Positions 10,140 to 22,216 are shown, counted from the stretch's first letter. The stretch: DNA of 64,000 nucleotides from Impatiens glandulifera (GCF_907164915.1 NC_061868.1:47615689-47679688), one strand, 5' to 3'. Notes: a model not told the origin generated them from the sequence alone. Numbers and translations are program-made.

Positions 10140-12689
10140 TCATTCTTCACTGGAAATGGTTGACTGATGCTTCCATCCATCGATTAACGTTGTGAATGTG
10201 ATTTCATCCGATGTCACTCCCATGAGTGACATTTGATTGGTCACTTCATAGCCTTCTTCTACATTTCCTTCCTTGCAGAACCCATCTGTCAATGCATTAT
10301 AAGTGACTCTATCAGGGACAATTCCCTTAACCATCATTTGAGCAAGTAATTTCCTTGCTTCCCTAGTATCCCCTATCTTGCTGTATCCATCGATCATGAC
10401 AGTATACGTGATCTTATTCGGATGAATGCCATAAAACAACATCTCATGCAACACATTTCTCACTTGATCCATCTGACCTAGCTTACAATAACCTCCTATA
10501 AGAGCTGTATAACAAACCACATTCGGCAACAGTCCCTCCTTCCTCATTACAATAATTAGATTCTTCGCATCTTCAATTTTGCCAATATTGCAAAACCCAT
10601 GAATTAAGGAAGAGTATGTAAAAAGGGTAGGCAGAATGCTTTTAGTTCTCATATCATCAAAAAGTTCAAGAGCTTCTATCATATTACCATCTTTACAGTA
10701 TGCCTTAATTAGAGTGTTATAGACAACAACGTTTAGCTCAAGATTCTTCTGCAATAGCTCATCGAAAAGACGTCTTGCCTCCTTAATATTCTCCAATTTG
10801 CAATAACCATCTATCATAACAGAATACATATGATTGTCCATGTTTAGATGACTCCCTTTGCACTCATTCCAGAGTAACAGAGCTTTATCCATCTCGCCTG
10901 TATTACAAAGCCCGTTTATCAGTATATTGTAGGTAAACATATCGGGTTGAAAGCCTTTCTTTAACATGTCTTCCTTTAGCTTCAAACCTTCTTCGATTCT
11001 CCCTTGTTTCGAGCAAGCAAAAATAAGTGTGTTATATGTGATCCTGTCCAATTCCAGTCCACGTTCTATCATCTCCTTCAGAAATCTAACAGCCTCAGGT
11101 ATGTTTCTAGATTCACAAAGGCCATGGATAAGAGCATTGGACATTTGCGTATTTGGAGGAAATCCTTTTTCCTGAAGATCAAACCAGATCTTAACAGCCT
11201 CTGAATGCTTCCCCTCCTTACAAAGCTCACAAACGATTACGGTTAGTAACCCACCGTTTGGCCTCATGTTCCTAAATAACATTTCCCTAGTGACTCTTAA
11301 TGCAGAATCAATCCTGAAATTTGCACAAAGCATACTAATAACTGAACTGAAGGAACCAGGATTTACGTGGAATCCCTCTGATAACATCTTATCTAAAAGT
11401 GACTCTGCTTCTTCTATCGAATTACACTTACAATATCCTTGGATGAGTGTATTTAAGGTCACTGAGTTTGTAGATAACCCTTTTGCAGCCATTAAATCAA
11501 CTAACTTCAAGACTTTGTTAATGTTACCCGCCACACAATATCCTTTTATCAACGTATTATAGATGACTTCATTTGCTACAAAGCCCTTTGCCAACAATTC
11601 GTCCAAAACAAAATTTGCTTCGTCAATCTTCCCTATATTGACAAACCCATCAATGAGCACACCATATGTTCTGAGACTAGGGTTGATTCCTTTGCTTGTC
11701 ATTGTCTCCTTCAGCTTCAAGGCCTCAGTCAATTCCCCATTCTTGCATAGGCCATTTATGATACTGTTATATGTAACAACATTAGGGGAAATGTCTGTTT
11801 CTTCCATGCTCGAAAGCAATCCCAATGCATGATTAACATTCCCACCTTTACAATATGCATTTATCGCAGTACTAAATAAGTAAACATCTGGAGACACCCC
11901 TTGGCAAGTTAACTCAAATACCCGATAACTCTTCTGAAGTTCATTGGCCTTCACGAGAGAATTCAAAAGGAAATTGCAAGTCTTTACCGAAGGGAAGATA
12001 CCCCTATTTGCCAAAAGTTCGAATACATTAACTGCTATGTCAAATCCTACAGTTCTGAATTGAGTGCAATAAACATGTATCAACAAATCAAATGTCTTTA
12101 CATTGGTTGACTTCTTACTCGTCAAACTGAGATCAGCCAATGCGGTTGCTATCTCTATATGTCTGTTGTCTGTGTTATTAAAAAAAACCGGAAGCTTTCT
12201 ATCAATAAGCCGAATCAATAGTAACCTAGCCGACTCATTCAGATTTGTAAACGTAAGCAAACTAATCAAAGTGCAGTAGGATCTTAAAGTGAAGCGAAAT
12301 CCATAGGAATCCGAAGCTACATAAAAGAAATTCAAGACCGTCTTGGGATTGACAGAATAAAAAATGTCTAAGAACAGACTGTCGAATTGTAATGGAGAAA
12401 AACGGGTGAGAATGTCTACACATTTGGACCTATCTAGTGAACTATTTGATAGGATTGAAGTTACCAATTTAAGGAAACCCAAATCATGCGAATGGGATTG
12501 CTGGTTTTGCTGCAATGACGACGGATGTTGATCGCATCGTCCGGGTGGTTGCTGCTGTTCCTGGTAGCGTTGAGGTTGGTTGGCACTGTAAGTGAGTGAA
12601 GCTAAATTGGTGGTGATATGAGAGAAGAAGGGGATATGTTTAGTGATCGACAGCCTTCTAAAATTCATTGATGCACGTATTGTAAGCAT
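10140..12689 (-). CDS. P-class pentatricopeptide repeat protein, probably mitochondrial
   Basis: 849 residues in one exon, intact. Residues about 1-60 are rich in S, R, T and Q with few acidic residues, fitting an organelle targeting peptide; mitochondria is the better guess. From about residue 197 I count about 18 tandem 35-residue PPR motifs plus a partial one, ending near residue 842, with repeated cores such as VTYNSIINGLCKNGELTEAL and FTYNILINGLCNTGEMDKAL. There is no E, DYW or SMR domain, so it belongs to the P subfamily, whose members bind organelle RNA in a sequence-specific way and affect its stability, splicing or translation. The layout resembles Arabidopsis At4g19440-type proteins, a family resemblance and not a proven orthology. 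The start ATG at 12689 is followed by a second in-frame ATG 7 codons later, which is also possible. Confidence 0.9.
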   Translation of the reverse strand: MLTIRASMNFRRLSITKHIPFFSHITTNLASLTYSANQPQRYQEQQQPPGRCDQHPSSLQQNQQSHSHDLGFLKLVTSILSNSSLDRSKCVDILTRFSPLQFDSLFLDIFYSVNPKTVLNFFYVASDSYGFRFTLRSYCTLISLLTFTNLNESARLLLIRLIDRKLPVFFNNTDNRHIEIATALADLSLTSKKSTNVKTFDLLIHVYCTQFRTVGFDIAVNVFELLANRGIFPSVKTCNFLLNSLVKANELQKSYRVFELTCQGVSPDVYLFSTAINAYCKGGNVNHALGLLSSMEETDISPNVVTYNSIINGLCKNGELTEALKLKETMTSKGINPSLRTYGVLIDGFVNIGKIDEANFVLDELLAKGFVANEVIYNTLIKGYCVAGNINKVLKLVDLMAAKGLSTNSVTLNTLIQGYCKCNSIEEAESLLDKMLSEGFHVNPGSFSSVISMLCANFRIDSALRVTREMLFRNMRPNGGLLTVIVCELCKEGKHSEAVKIWFDLQEKGFPPNTQMSNALIHGLCESRNIPEAVRFLKEMIERGLELDRITYNTLIFACSKQGRIEEGLKLKEDMLKKGFQPDMFTYNILINGLCNTGEMDKALLLWNECKGSHLNMDNHMYSVMIDGYCKLENIKEARRLFDELLQKNLELNVVVYNTLIKAYCKDGNMIEALELFDDMRTKSILPTLFTYSSLIHGFCNIGKIEDAKNLIIVMRKEGLLPNVVCYTALIGGYCKLGQMDQVRNVLHEMLFYGIHPNKITYTVMIDGYSKIGDTREARKLLAQMMVKGIVPDRVTYNALTDGFCKEGNVEEGYEVTNQMSLMGVTSDEITFTTLIDGWKHQSTISSEE

Positions 12690-12860
12690 AGATAGGGAGA
12701 GATGTTCCTAATTATAACAAAATTGAGTTTTTCACGACTGGCGGTGGTGGCGACGCCATGGATTAGAGTACAGAGTCGCGAAGAACGACGACGGACTCTC
12801 TCTCTATGGAGGTTGGGGGAGCTGGTAATTCTGGTATTGGGTTGTTTCAAGGTTCAACCC
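12690..12860 (-). promoter_or_regulatory. 5' UTR and proximal promoter of the PPR gene
   Basis: GC-richer DNA directly upstream of the PPR start. The part from about 12797 on (ggaggttgggggagctggta...) is also found at about 44042-44090 and 47078-47150, where no PPR gene follows. The proximal promoter has therefore been copied elsewhere as part of a dispersed block. Confidence 0.5.
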
Positions 12861-13150
12861 TGTCTTTAGTGGGCTTGGATTTTATGGACTCCTTATAATG
12901 GACTTAGCCCTCTCATTAAAAACTATACAGTATATTGAAAGTCATACTATTTAATAGATTTTAAGAAATTATCAAATAAATTCAGAAATATGTTGTAATT
13001 TGTAAACACTAATTTTATATTCAATTTATAACTTTATAGTAATTTTTTTTAAAAAAAATTAATGTATATTGAAAATGAAAAAAAAAAAAAAAATTTGAGC
13101 ACAAAAACATGACATGAAGAAAAAATAATAAAAATAAAAATAAAAATCAT
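12797..13150. repeat. Dispersed block P (PPR-promoter block), reference copy
   Basis: Starts in the PPR leader and runs through a stretch containing cctgtctttagtgggctt and tatggactccttataatgg. Copies: about 43985-44100 (start only), about 47025-47420 (nearly complete) and 62260-62390 (distal part). It is followed by the LINE tail in three of these places, so P and the LINE tail move as one duplicated unit. Confidence 0.65.
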
Positions 13151-13678
13151 TATTTAATAGGTTATCGATGTTGTAAGTTTTCGAGAAGAACGAATAACTC
13201 TCCGACGGATTCTATCGGCTTTCCGGAATGAATTTCATAAATCATCATAATAATAGCATGATACGCATCAGACGACTACGATCAGTGAAAGCTCGACGAT
13301 TTTTCTCCAACCAAATAGTGCACCAAAAAATAATTGGGATGGTAACTCAATTATGTAAACTTGACATATTAACTACATCAATTTAATTTTTCTAACAACT
13401 ACCTAAAACTCGGACATCACTCAATGAATCACAATGATACTTTACCAAAGATATTAAAAAAAGATATTAGTTGTATGGATGAATTAAAAAAAATGTTTCA
13501 ATATACAATATATAATTCAATGAATATTTGAATTATATATATCAAATTAATATATTGTATAACTTTATATTCAATGTATTATTCAATTAATAGTGTTATA
13601 AATACATTATTTCTTTTTTTTTCTTTTTTAAGAATTATATTTGTTTCAATTTAAGAAGACACTTAGCTTGTTTGTTGG
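13150..13678 (-). pseudogene. LINE zf-RVT tail remnant and flank (block L)
   Basis: Reverse complement relative of the LINE tail at 190-600 (shared stretch ttctcgagaa, cgacgga, gatacgcatc, gacgactacgatca). The same block with its flank (aagaattatatttgtttcaatttaagaagac) recurs at 62390-62930. It ends exactly where the MULE terminus begins at 13679. Confidence 0.65.
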
Positions 13679-14240
13679 GGGAAATTTGACGAAATGACCC
13701 TAAAGATGCATGTATTTGTATATGTGCTCACCGATAATTTAAATTAATCTGGTGACCACTTAATTTTTTTGGGACGAAAATACCCTTTTCGCATCACATG
13801 AAATGAATTAGGTTTTGTATAAATACTCAAAATTTTCATTTTCTTCATTTTCTTTCTCTCTCTCTCTTCTCTCTCTTCTCACGACGACGGCGACAGCGGA
13901 ACCCTAACCCTAAACGAACACATTATATAGATCGATGACAAAAACTCGTTCTAATATCAAGTGATTGGATTGATTTATGTTATTATTTCCATTATGTTCA
14001 TCTTTAAACCCTAAATCATTAGGTTTTCTTATTGTTCATCTTGGTTGTTCATCTTTTCGATGATGATGTTTGCAGTTGATGATGCTCTGATTCGGTTTCG
14101 TTTCAGGGAAGATTTATTTGATTCTCATGACTGACATTTCCGTTACACGAAGAACTTCCCATTACGCGAAGGGCTTCCCGTTATGCGAAGGGCTTCTCGT
14201 TTTGGACATGAACCTCGTTTTGTGAACAAAAACCTTATAG
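13679..14240 (+). mobile_element. MULE terminal repeat, single end
   Basis: Begins gggaaatttgacgaaatgac, matching the terminus of the complete element at 47921-50490, and continues with the same features in the same order: gtgaccactt, gacgaaaatacccttttcgc, a TC-rich tract, cgacgacggcgac, and several 19 bp units of the acgcgaagggcttcccgtt type (about 14140-14215). The 5' boundary is sharp: upstream sequence is shared with 62840-62930, which lacks it. I could not find the opposite terminus on the far side of the L14 exons. Confidence 0.7.
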
Positions 14241-14716
14241 AGGTAATTTATTATATAACTATATGAAGTATCGAGATTGTATTTTTGAGTTGGAATCTGA
14301 AATGTGAGTTAACTTACGGTTTTAGTAAGCATTCAATTGAGATATCTGAGTTAATTATTGTAAACTATATAGGTAAAATTGTACTTATATGAAATCTGTA
14401 ACTAAGCCCTCAAGAAGATTTGAAATTGACTGGTGTATAATTACTTATTTACCACAAACAATGATGTTTCTTCAACCTTTTTGATTCAGTTAGTGCAATA
14501 TGATTGGAACTAGGGTTTGTTTGCATCTCTCATTAATGAAGAATCATTTTCTTTTGATATGTATCTAAAGAGGTAGATTTGAATCAACTGTCAAAAATAA
14601 TATGGAGATTTTCTCTATTTAATGACCTGATAAATTTGGTTTAAGCAAAATGGGTGTAGTTTATACAATGAATTTCATTTTCATTAACCTTATGAGGTAT
14701 TCTTTACATGTAACAG

Positions 14717-15108
14717 GCTCTTGTAGATGCTCCTGATATGGTTCGAACCCAAATGAATTTCAAAAGACTTTCATTAACAGTTCCTCAGAAGAAGACTTTA
14801 ATTGCTGCTATGGAGGCTGCTGATGTCAAGAACAAATGGGAGAACAGTTTGTTGGGTAGGAAGTTGACTGTTCAGAAGAGAAGAGTTGTACTAAACGATT
14901 TTGACAGATTCAAGATTATGTTGGCTTTAATCAAGGTATGTTGTGATGTTTTTTTAACCTTAAATTTGTTGATAAATCTAAACATTTCTCCTCACACTTG
15001 TATTTGCAGAGAGCTGGAGTTGTCAGGCAAGAGTTTGCAAAGCTCAAGAAGAGTTCAGTTACGGCTAAACAAGATATTTCTATAGTTTTCAAGATGACAA
15101 AGAATTAA
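14717..15108 (+). pseudogene. 60S ribosomal protein L14 (eL14) 3' exons, truncated copy
   Basis: Two exons (14717-14935 and 15010-15108) with good splice sites (tgtaacag before the first, aag|gtatgttg after it, tttgcag before the second). They encode [20 protein letters not shown], then a stretch with [12 protein letters not shown] and [20 protein letters not shown], then [14 protein letters not shown], clearly plant eL14. The N-terminal RNA-binding exon (about 37 residues) is missing. About 8 residues between LSLT and VPQKK are deleted in frame, and the usual short C-terminus after LKK is replaced by [18 protein letters not shown] before a stop at 15106-15108. The intron is retained, so it was copied as DNA, not as mRNA. 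Upstream intron-like sequence joins a MULE terminus, pointing to a Pack-MULE capture. From the internal ATG at 14738 a 98-residue product is possible; a ribosomal function is unlikely. Confidence 0.8.
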
Positions 15109-15109
15109 A

Positions 15110-16140
15110 ATTTTTTTATTTGATCTGTTTTTATTTTAATTATAACATTCTTAACCAATATTAAAATTGATCAATTTTTTTTTTTAATTAGAGCGTTCTT
15201 AACAAATATAAAATATATTAAAATTCTTTTGATTAATTTTCAAATAAATATAAAAAATATATTCTACTTATAATTTTTAAATATTTTATATATATGTCAT
15301 TTTAACAAAATATTTGAACATATATATAGTTCCTATCAATTCACTATTCTATAAAATATTTAAACTATATTTCACAAATTAAAAAACTAGAGACTTTTAT
15401 TTTAAAAACTTGGTAAGGAAAAATGAATTTTCACACCTCCTTATTGAATTAATTTGTATAGACGATTCTTTAACATAGAAATTTGTTCAAAGGTGCTCTT
15501 TATATTCAAATTCTTTTCAATTATTTTATTTATTTATTTGAATTAAGATTATAAAAAAATAAATTATTTAGTATAAGATTTTAATTAAATTTTATTAATA
15601 TATAATACAAAATAATTAATGAGATATATAAAAAATATATAATTAAATTATTTAAAAATTATTCAAATAAATAATATCAAAGTATTTGGAGAATTAATAA
15701 TGTCATCTCCATAACATATGAAAGCAAAAAAGAAGACAAATATAATCAACATTATTATTGAAAATGAGTTGTCAATGTATAAGTCAAATCTAATATATAA
15801 AATGAGGTCCCCTATGTAGAAATTTGTAGCAGCAAAGTAAGACTATTTCAGTTAGGTAGGCTGTAAGACTTGACTTGAGACTTAGGATTACCTTAACCAT
15901 AAAAAAAAGGTTATTAATATTATTTTTAATTATTTTAATCTTGTTTTAGGTCCGACTCATTATAAGAAAAACATATTTCAATAGTTTTATAAGAGTTTGT
16001 TTCTTTAAATAAATTTATTTAAAAAAATGTGATGAGCGATAATTTTGATATATTTTTTTTTAATAAAAGGACATTAAAAGTAAAATTATTTTTTAATAAA
16101 ATAATAAAAGTATTTTATTATTTATACTAATAAATTGAGT
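15110..16140. repeat. Dispersed block Q, copy 1
   Basis: About 1 kb of non-coding sequence starting ttttatttgatctgttttta. Close copies: 29715-30790 and 47555-47920 plus 50491-51000 (split by a MULE); a shorter one at 39340-39700. All include ggagaattaataatgtcatc and gtagcagcaaagtaagacta. No open frame. Confidence 0.75.
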
Positions 16141-16760
16141 TATTATTATATATACTAATATCTCTGTCTCGTAATACCAAATTTTGATCAATTAAATATT
16201 TGATTCATATATTTTAACAATTATCATTTGTTATCGATTTATTATCCCTCGACAAACCAAATATCATTCACACTTGGTTAAATGGTTATGCTTATGTTTT
16301 GTTATATTAAAAGTTCGAAACATATATATCATTTTTAATTTTATTTTTAAACGTTTCAAATTTATGGGTGGGTCAACCTATGATCCGACCAAATTATCTA
16401 TTTACTCTTATATATATTATATATATATATATCGTATTTAATAACAGTTATCAACCCGACAAACCAAACAATTTTTAAATTAAACATATATATATATATT
16501 AGTTAAACATTTTGAACTTATATTGTTAGTAATGTGACACGTTTATCCAATTTTGTGTTGAATTTAAAATATAAAGTTTTAACCTAGTTGGTTAAATGGT
16601 TGTACATGTTTTGTTAAGTTGTAAGTTTAAAACATATATACATATATAACATTTTTAATCGTTTCAAGTTTATGGACAGGTTAACCAACGATCCGACTCA
16701 AATATCCATTTACTCTCGTATATATATTCAAATTAAATACAACTCTCGCTCCGGCAAATT
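16140..16760. repeat. Helitron-family fragments, two tandem copies
   Basis: Two diverged copies (about 16250-16500 and 16500-16760) of the repeat that forms the complete element at 59821-60268 in opposite reading sense: aacctagttggttaaatggt, aagttcgaaacat, gtttatggacaggttaacc, atccgactcaaatatcca. Neither has both termini. Part of the first copy is shared with 51000-51260 as an extension of block Q. Confidence 0.6.
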
Positions 16761-16948
16761 AAATAAAATATAAATAAATATATATATATATATAACGTTT
16801 TGATTTATTATGTTAAAAAAACAAACTTATCAATACAATTTCGCATATTCATCCACTTATATTACAAACATTGTTAGAATATAAAATTTAATCACTAGAA
16901 TATAAATTATTATATTTAAGATAACAAAATTGATTAAAAGATGTGTCA

Positions 16949-17170
16949 GAGGATCTCTTTTGTACTTAAGGATGACAACGATATCCGTATGCTCGATAGA
17001 GGATCTCTTTTGTACTTAAGGATGACAATGGTATCCGTATGCCCGATACATACTTGTGGGTACACGATAATTGAGTTTGAGTATTTTAAATCGGGGTCGG
17101 GCATGGAAAAGGGAAAAAGGTAACTTGGTCGGGTACGTGATCGGTGATGGAGAGTGTGTAAAACTCTAAC
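16949..17170. repeat. 50 bp tandem duplication plus gggtaccc-type repeat
   Basis: Two adjacent 50 bp units (about 16949-16998 and 16999-17048) differ at a few positions (gaggatctcttttgtactta, then gatgacaacgatatccgtat). They are followed by sequence with cgggtacgtgatcgg and tcggggtcgggcatgg, reminiscent of the ggggtaccc/cccgat repeat at 44210-44330 and 51860-51970. No coding function is supported. Confidence 0.55.
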
Positions 17171-17339
17171 CATTACTCGACTATATTAATATTAAAATAT
17201 ATTTTTTATTAGTTTAATATGTGACTTTTAAAATTCGACATTATTACAAATATAATTAAATATACATCCATTAATTGTTCTTATTTACCCTCCATATTGC
17301 AAACATCATTATAAATACACTATATTACAACTATTTTTC

Positions 17340-17852
17340 TATTTGAAAATGGTTAACAAAGTTTATGGGTTATTAAATCTTTCTTAACTAATGACCTTAA
17401 ACTTAGTTAAGAAAATTTTAATAACTTATAAACTCTGTTTTATTGACCCATAAATTTAATTAAGAAAGTTGTAATAACTCATAAACTCTGTTCAACAAAT
17501 AAAATTTTAGTGATTTATTTATTTATTCTGAAAATAACATTAACCCAGTGTTTTTTTCTTTCGTATATATACATATAAATTAGTTGTGATTTAAAATAAA
17601 TATAATTTTTTTAACAGAGTTTATGGGTCATTTAAACTTTCTTAACTAAACTCATTAATTATTTTCAGTATTACATTTATATTATTAATATTTAAATAAG
17701 TAATAATGAACAAATCAAATTAACAAAAAAAAAATAATAATTATGTTATATATTAAAATATAAATATATCATTAAATATAAAAAATATTAATTTAATTTT
17801 CTTTTATAGCAATTTTTTTTAATATGGTATTTCATATAAAAAATAAAGCACA

Positions 17853-17889
<37 letters not shown>

Positions 17890-18344
17890 TTAATTTGATT
17901 GTTCTCCATTACATTATAAATATCAAACTTTTCGTCAGATCTCAAAAGATAAAAAAAAACACATTTTGTTTTTTTTTTTCAAGCAAAAAATAAGATAGTT
18001 TGTAAACACCATCTTATGAAATTGATATCGGATTTCACCGAAGAATTGGAATGAAGAAAGAACTCCCTGAATGCTTCCATATTGATTACTGAAGTATTTT
18101 AAGGTATATCTTTCTTCATACTGAATATAGTTAGTAACCATTTTTTTATATACAAAATAATGAGAGAAACAAAAGAAATAATTAAAATATAACAGTGAAA
18201 ATAATTCATCCTTTTTCATTTTTTTTTTTTGATTAGCCATATTAAAAAAATGACATTATATTACCTGTTTAAAAGACATTTTAGTCATATTATTAAATAC
18301 ATTTAAAACCAAACATTTTAAGCATGAAAATAGTGTTATCTACA

Positions 18345-18379
<35 letters not shown>

Positions 18380-18490
18380 AATTGCTAAGATAAAAAAAAT
18401 CTAATTAGCAGTTGCATATATACAGACTATAAATTAAGTTACCAGTTGATATTTGTACTTTTTCTTTTCAAATAATATTAATAATTCTAA
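17340..18490. repeat. Dispersed block T, left flank of TTA array 1
   Basis: Contains gtttatgggttattaaatct and related direct and inverted repeats. A copy with the same order of motifs is at 39890-40920, where it also leads directly into a TTA array, so array and flank were duplicated together. (AT)n runs at about 17857-17886 and 18346-18374. No gene. Confidence 0.7.
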
Positions 18491-20918
18491 AAATACCACA
18501 ATTTTTTCAATAGAGTCAATATTATTTTTAGAATTATTATTATTATTTTTAGAATTATTATTATTTTCAGAATTATTTTATTAATATTATTTATTATTAT
18601 TATTATATTAAGAATTATTAATATTATTATTATCTTCAGAATTATTATTATAATTATTATTTTCATAATTATTATTATTTTTAGAATTATTTTATTAATA
18701 TTATTTATTATTATTATTATATTAAGAATTATTAATATTATTATAATTTTGAATAAGTGGTCTGTGCGTGTTTGGAATTCTCTGTGATTAAGGCTCTGTG
18801 ATTAACTTAGATATATTAATAATGATTCTTAAAATTATTATTATCATTATTATTATTATAATTATTATTATTATTTTTAGAATTATTATTATTATTATTT
18901 ATTTTGTTTTTCAGAATTATTATTATTATTTTCAGAATTATTATAATTATTATTTATAGAATTATTATTATTATTTTTCAGAATTATTATTATTTTAAAA
19001 ATTATTATTATTATTATTTTCAGAATTATTAAAATTAATAATATTATTATTATTTTCAGAACTATTATTATTATTATTTTCAGAATTATTTTATTAATAT
19101 TATTTATTATTATTATATTTATTATTATCATTATTATATTAAGAATTATTAATATTATTATTATTTTCATAATTATTAATATTATTTTGAGAATTATTAA
19201 TATTATTTTGAATTGGGTGTGCTTGCTGGGTTGTGATAGGGGCGGCAGGGTGAATGGCAGTACGTCTGTTGTGTGGCTTTCTCATAATTATTATTATTAT
19301 TATTTTCAGAATTATCATTATAATTATTATTATTATTTTTCAGAATTATCATTATAATTATTATTATTTTGTTGTTAGAATTATTATTATTATTTTTTAA
19401 ATTATTATTATTATTTTTCAGAATTATTATTATTATTATTATTTTTTTTAAATTATTATTATTATTATTATTTTTTTAAATTATTATTATTATTATTATT
19501 TTCAAGAATAATATTATTTTCAGAATTATTATTATCATTATTAATATTATTATTATTATTTTCAGAATCATTAAAATTAATAATAATATTATTATTTTAA
19601 AGAATATATTATTTTCAGAATTATTATTATCATTATTAATATTATTATTATTATTTTAAAAAATTATAAAAATAATAATTATTATTTTCAGAATATTTTA
19701 TTATTATTATTATATTTTTTAATATTTTTATTATTATAATTATTGTATTTATTATTATATTTATTATTATTATTTTCAGAATTATTATTATAATAATAAT
19801 TATTATTATTATTTTTAGAATTATTATTATTTTCAGACTTATTATTATTTTTATTATTATTTTAAAAATTATTATTATTATTATTATTATTATCATTATA
19901 ATAATAATAATAATAATTATTTTTAGAATTATTATTATCAGAATTATTATTTTAATTATTATTAATATTATAATTTTCAAAATTATTATTATCATTATTA
20001 TTATCATTATTAATATTATTATTATTTTCAAAATTATTATTATTTTTAGAATTATAATTATTATATTTATATTTATAATTATATTATTGTTATTATTATT
20101 ATTTTATTTATTATTATTATTTTCAGAATTATTATTATTATTATTTTCAGAATTATTATTATCATTATTATTATAATTATTATTATTGTAAGAATTATTA
20201 ATATTATTATTATTTTGATAATTATTATTATTATTTTTATTATTAGAATTATTATTATTATTATTATTATTTTCAGAATTATTATTAGAATTATTATTAT
20301 TATTTTTAGAATTATTATTATTATTATATTTTCAGAATTATTATTAGAGTTATTAATATTGTTATTATTTTCATAATTATATTTATAATTATAATTATAA
20401 TATTAATTATTATTATTATTATATTTATTAATATCGTTATTATTATTAGAATTATCATTATTATTATTATTTTTATTTTTAATATGGAATTATTATTTTT
20501 AAAATTATTATTATTATTATTTTCAGAATTATTATTATATTTATTATTATTATAATTATTTATTATAATTATTTATTATTATTATAATTATTATATTCAA
20601 AATTATTAATATCATTATTATTATAATTAGAATTATTATTTTCAGAATTATTATTATATTATTATTAGAATTATTAATATTATTATTTGTGTTTTTCTTC
20701 TTCTTTCTTAACAGAATACTTATTATTTTTTCATGAAATTTGGTTACTAATATATTAATATATGCATCGTGTTAACTACCATTATTTTTTAATATACCCA
20801 ATATTAAATATTATTTTCAGAATTATTATTATTATCATTATTATTTTAGAATTATTATTATTATTATTTTTAGAATTATTATTATTTTATTTTTAAAATT
20901 TTATTAATATTATTATGA
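18490..20918. repeat. TTA-based array 1, left part
   Basis: About 2.4 kb of TTATTATTATT runs punctuated by tttcagaa or ttttagaa roughly every 20-40 bp. Long open frames here are artefacts of repeats without stops in one frame. Unique islands interrupt it: about 18755-18810 (tggtctgtgcgtgtttggaa), 19203-19290 (gggtgtgcttgctgggttgt) and 20685-20815, the last of which has a relative at about 42955-43080 in array 2. Confidence 0.85.
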
Positions 20919-21638
20919 GGGCAAATTATCTGGGAATTACTTTGCTCATTTTTAGCCCTCAAATTATTTTTTTAAACAATTTTTTTTTTATATATTATCT
21001 TTAATCTTATTTTTTATATTTATATATATATAATTATTAAATCGTTCATATATAATATTATATATATATATCTTTAATTATTATTATTATTATTAATTTT
21101 TATATTTATATAATTATTAAATCTCATATATATATATATATTTATATTAGAAGGTTATCATTACTTTTAATCTTCAAATTATTTTTTAAAATATATAATC
21201 TATAAATTTATATATATATATATATATAATTAATAATTAAAGATAATACAAAAAAATATTTTTAAAATTTATACAAATTATTTTTAAACTTTGTTTTATA
21301 TATTTTATAGATATAAATATATATATAAGTAAATAATATATATATAAGAGATTTAATAATTATATAAATATAAAAATTATTAATAATAATAATAAAAGAT
21401 ATATATATATATATATAATATTATATATAAGCGATTTAATAATTATATATATAAATATAAAAAATAAGATTAAAGATAATATATAAAAAATATATATATT
21501 AAGCTTAAACCGTTATGTTTAACAAAAAAAAAAGTTGACGGAAAGGCCATTGGTGACATTTCTAAAAGTTGAAGGGTTGTTTTAAAAAATAATTTGAGGA
21601 CTAAAAGTGAGCGAAGGGGCCGCCTAAGTAATTTGCCC
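20919..21638. mobile_element. Foldback element, 720 bp, MULE-like
   Basis: Ends are inverted repeats: left gggcaaattatctgggaatt ... tcatttttagccctcaaatt; right, read on the other strand, gggcaaattacttaggcggc ... tcacttttagtcctcaaatt. The interior is an imperfect AT-rich palindrome (a segment with cttattttttatatttatat on the left is mirrored at about 21440-21490), so nearly the whole element folds back on itself. Flanking 9-mers ttattatga (20910-20918) and ttattatta (21639-21647) match at 8 of 9, fitting a 9 bp target duplication but hard to separate from the array background. Non-coding. Confidence 0.7.
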
Positions 21639-22045
21639 TTATTATTATTATTTTCAAAGTTATTATTATTATTTTCAAAGTTATTATTATTATTTTTAGA
21701 ATTATTATTATTATATTTATTAATATTGTTATTATTATAATTATTATTTTCAGAACTATCATTATTGTTATTTTTAGAATTATTATTATTATTTTGAGAA
21801 TTATTAATATTATTATTATTATTATTATTATTATTAGAATTATTATTTATATTATTATTATTATTATTTTCAGAATTATTATTATCATTATTATTATTAT
21901 TATTTTTAGAAATATTATTATAATAATAATTATTATTAGTATTTTCATAATTATTTTATTAATATTATTTATTATTATTATATTTATTAATATGTTATTA
22001 TTATAATTATTATATTTATTATTATTATTTATAATTATTAATATA
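21639..22045. repeat. TTA-based array 1, right part
   Basis: Continuation of array 1 past the foldback insertion, with the same tttcagaa and tttttagaa spacers. Confidence 0.85.
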
Positions 22046-22210
22046 TATATATATTTAAATACCAAAATCATCTTTCATTTAACTATATAAAATTAATTTA
22101 TCTTTTAAAAAATGAATATTTTTACTTTGAATCCTTAAAAACTATTTTTTTTAAAATTTAATCAAAAATATTTTCTTAAAAAACTAAAAAAAAAAACTAA
22201 ATTAAACTAG
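22045..22210. repeat. Dispersed repeat shared with 63010-63200
   Basis: Contains taaataccaaaatcatcttt, tttactttgaatccttaaaa and taaattaaactagctcct; the same succession occurs at 63014-63195. No coding content. Confidence 0.65.
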
Positions 22211-22215
22211 CTCCT

Positions 22216-22216
<1 letters not shown>

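Noticed and set aside
12665..12850. Upstream open frame overlapping the PPR start
   Set aside because: It begins with TTG, not ATG, and shows no coding features.
18895..22071. Long isoleucine/asparagine-rich open frames
   Set aside because: They are TTA/ATT arrays read in a stop-free frame; no normal composition or start context.
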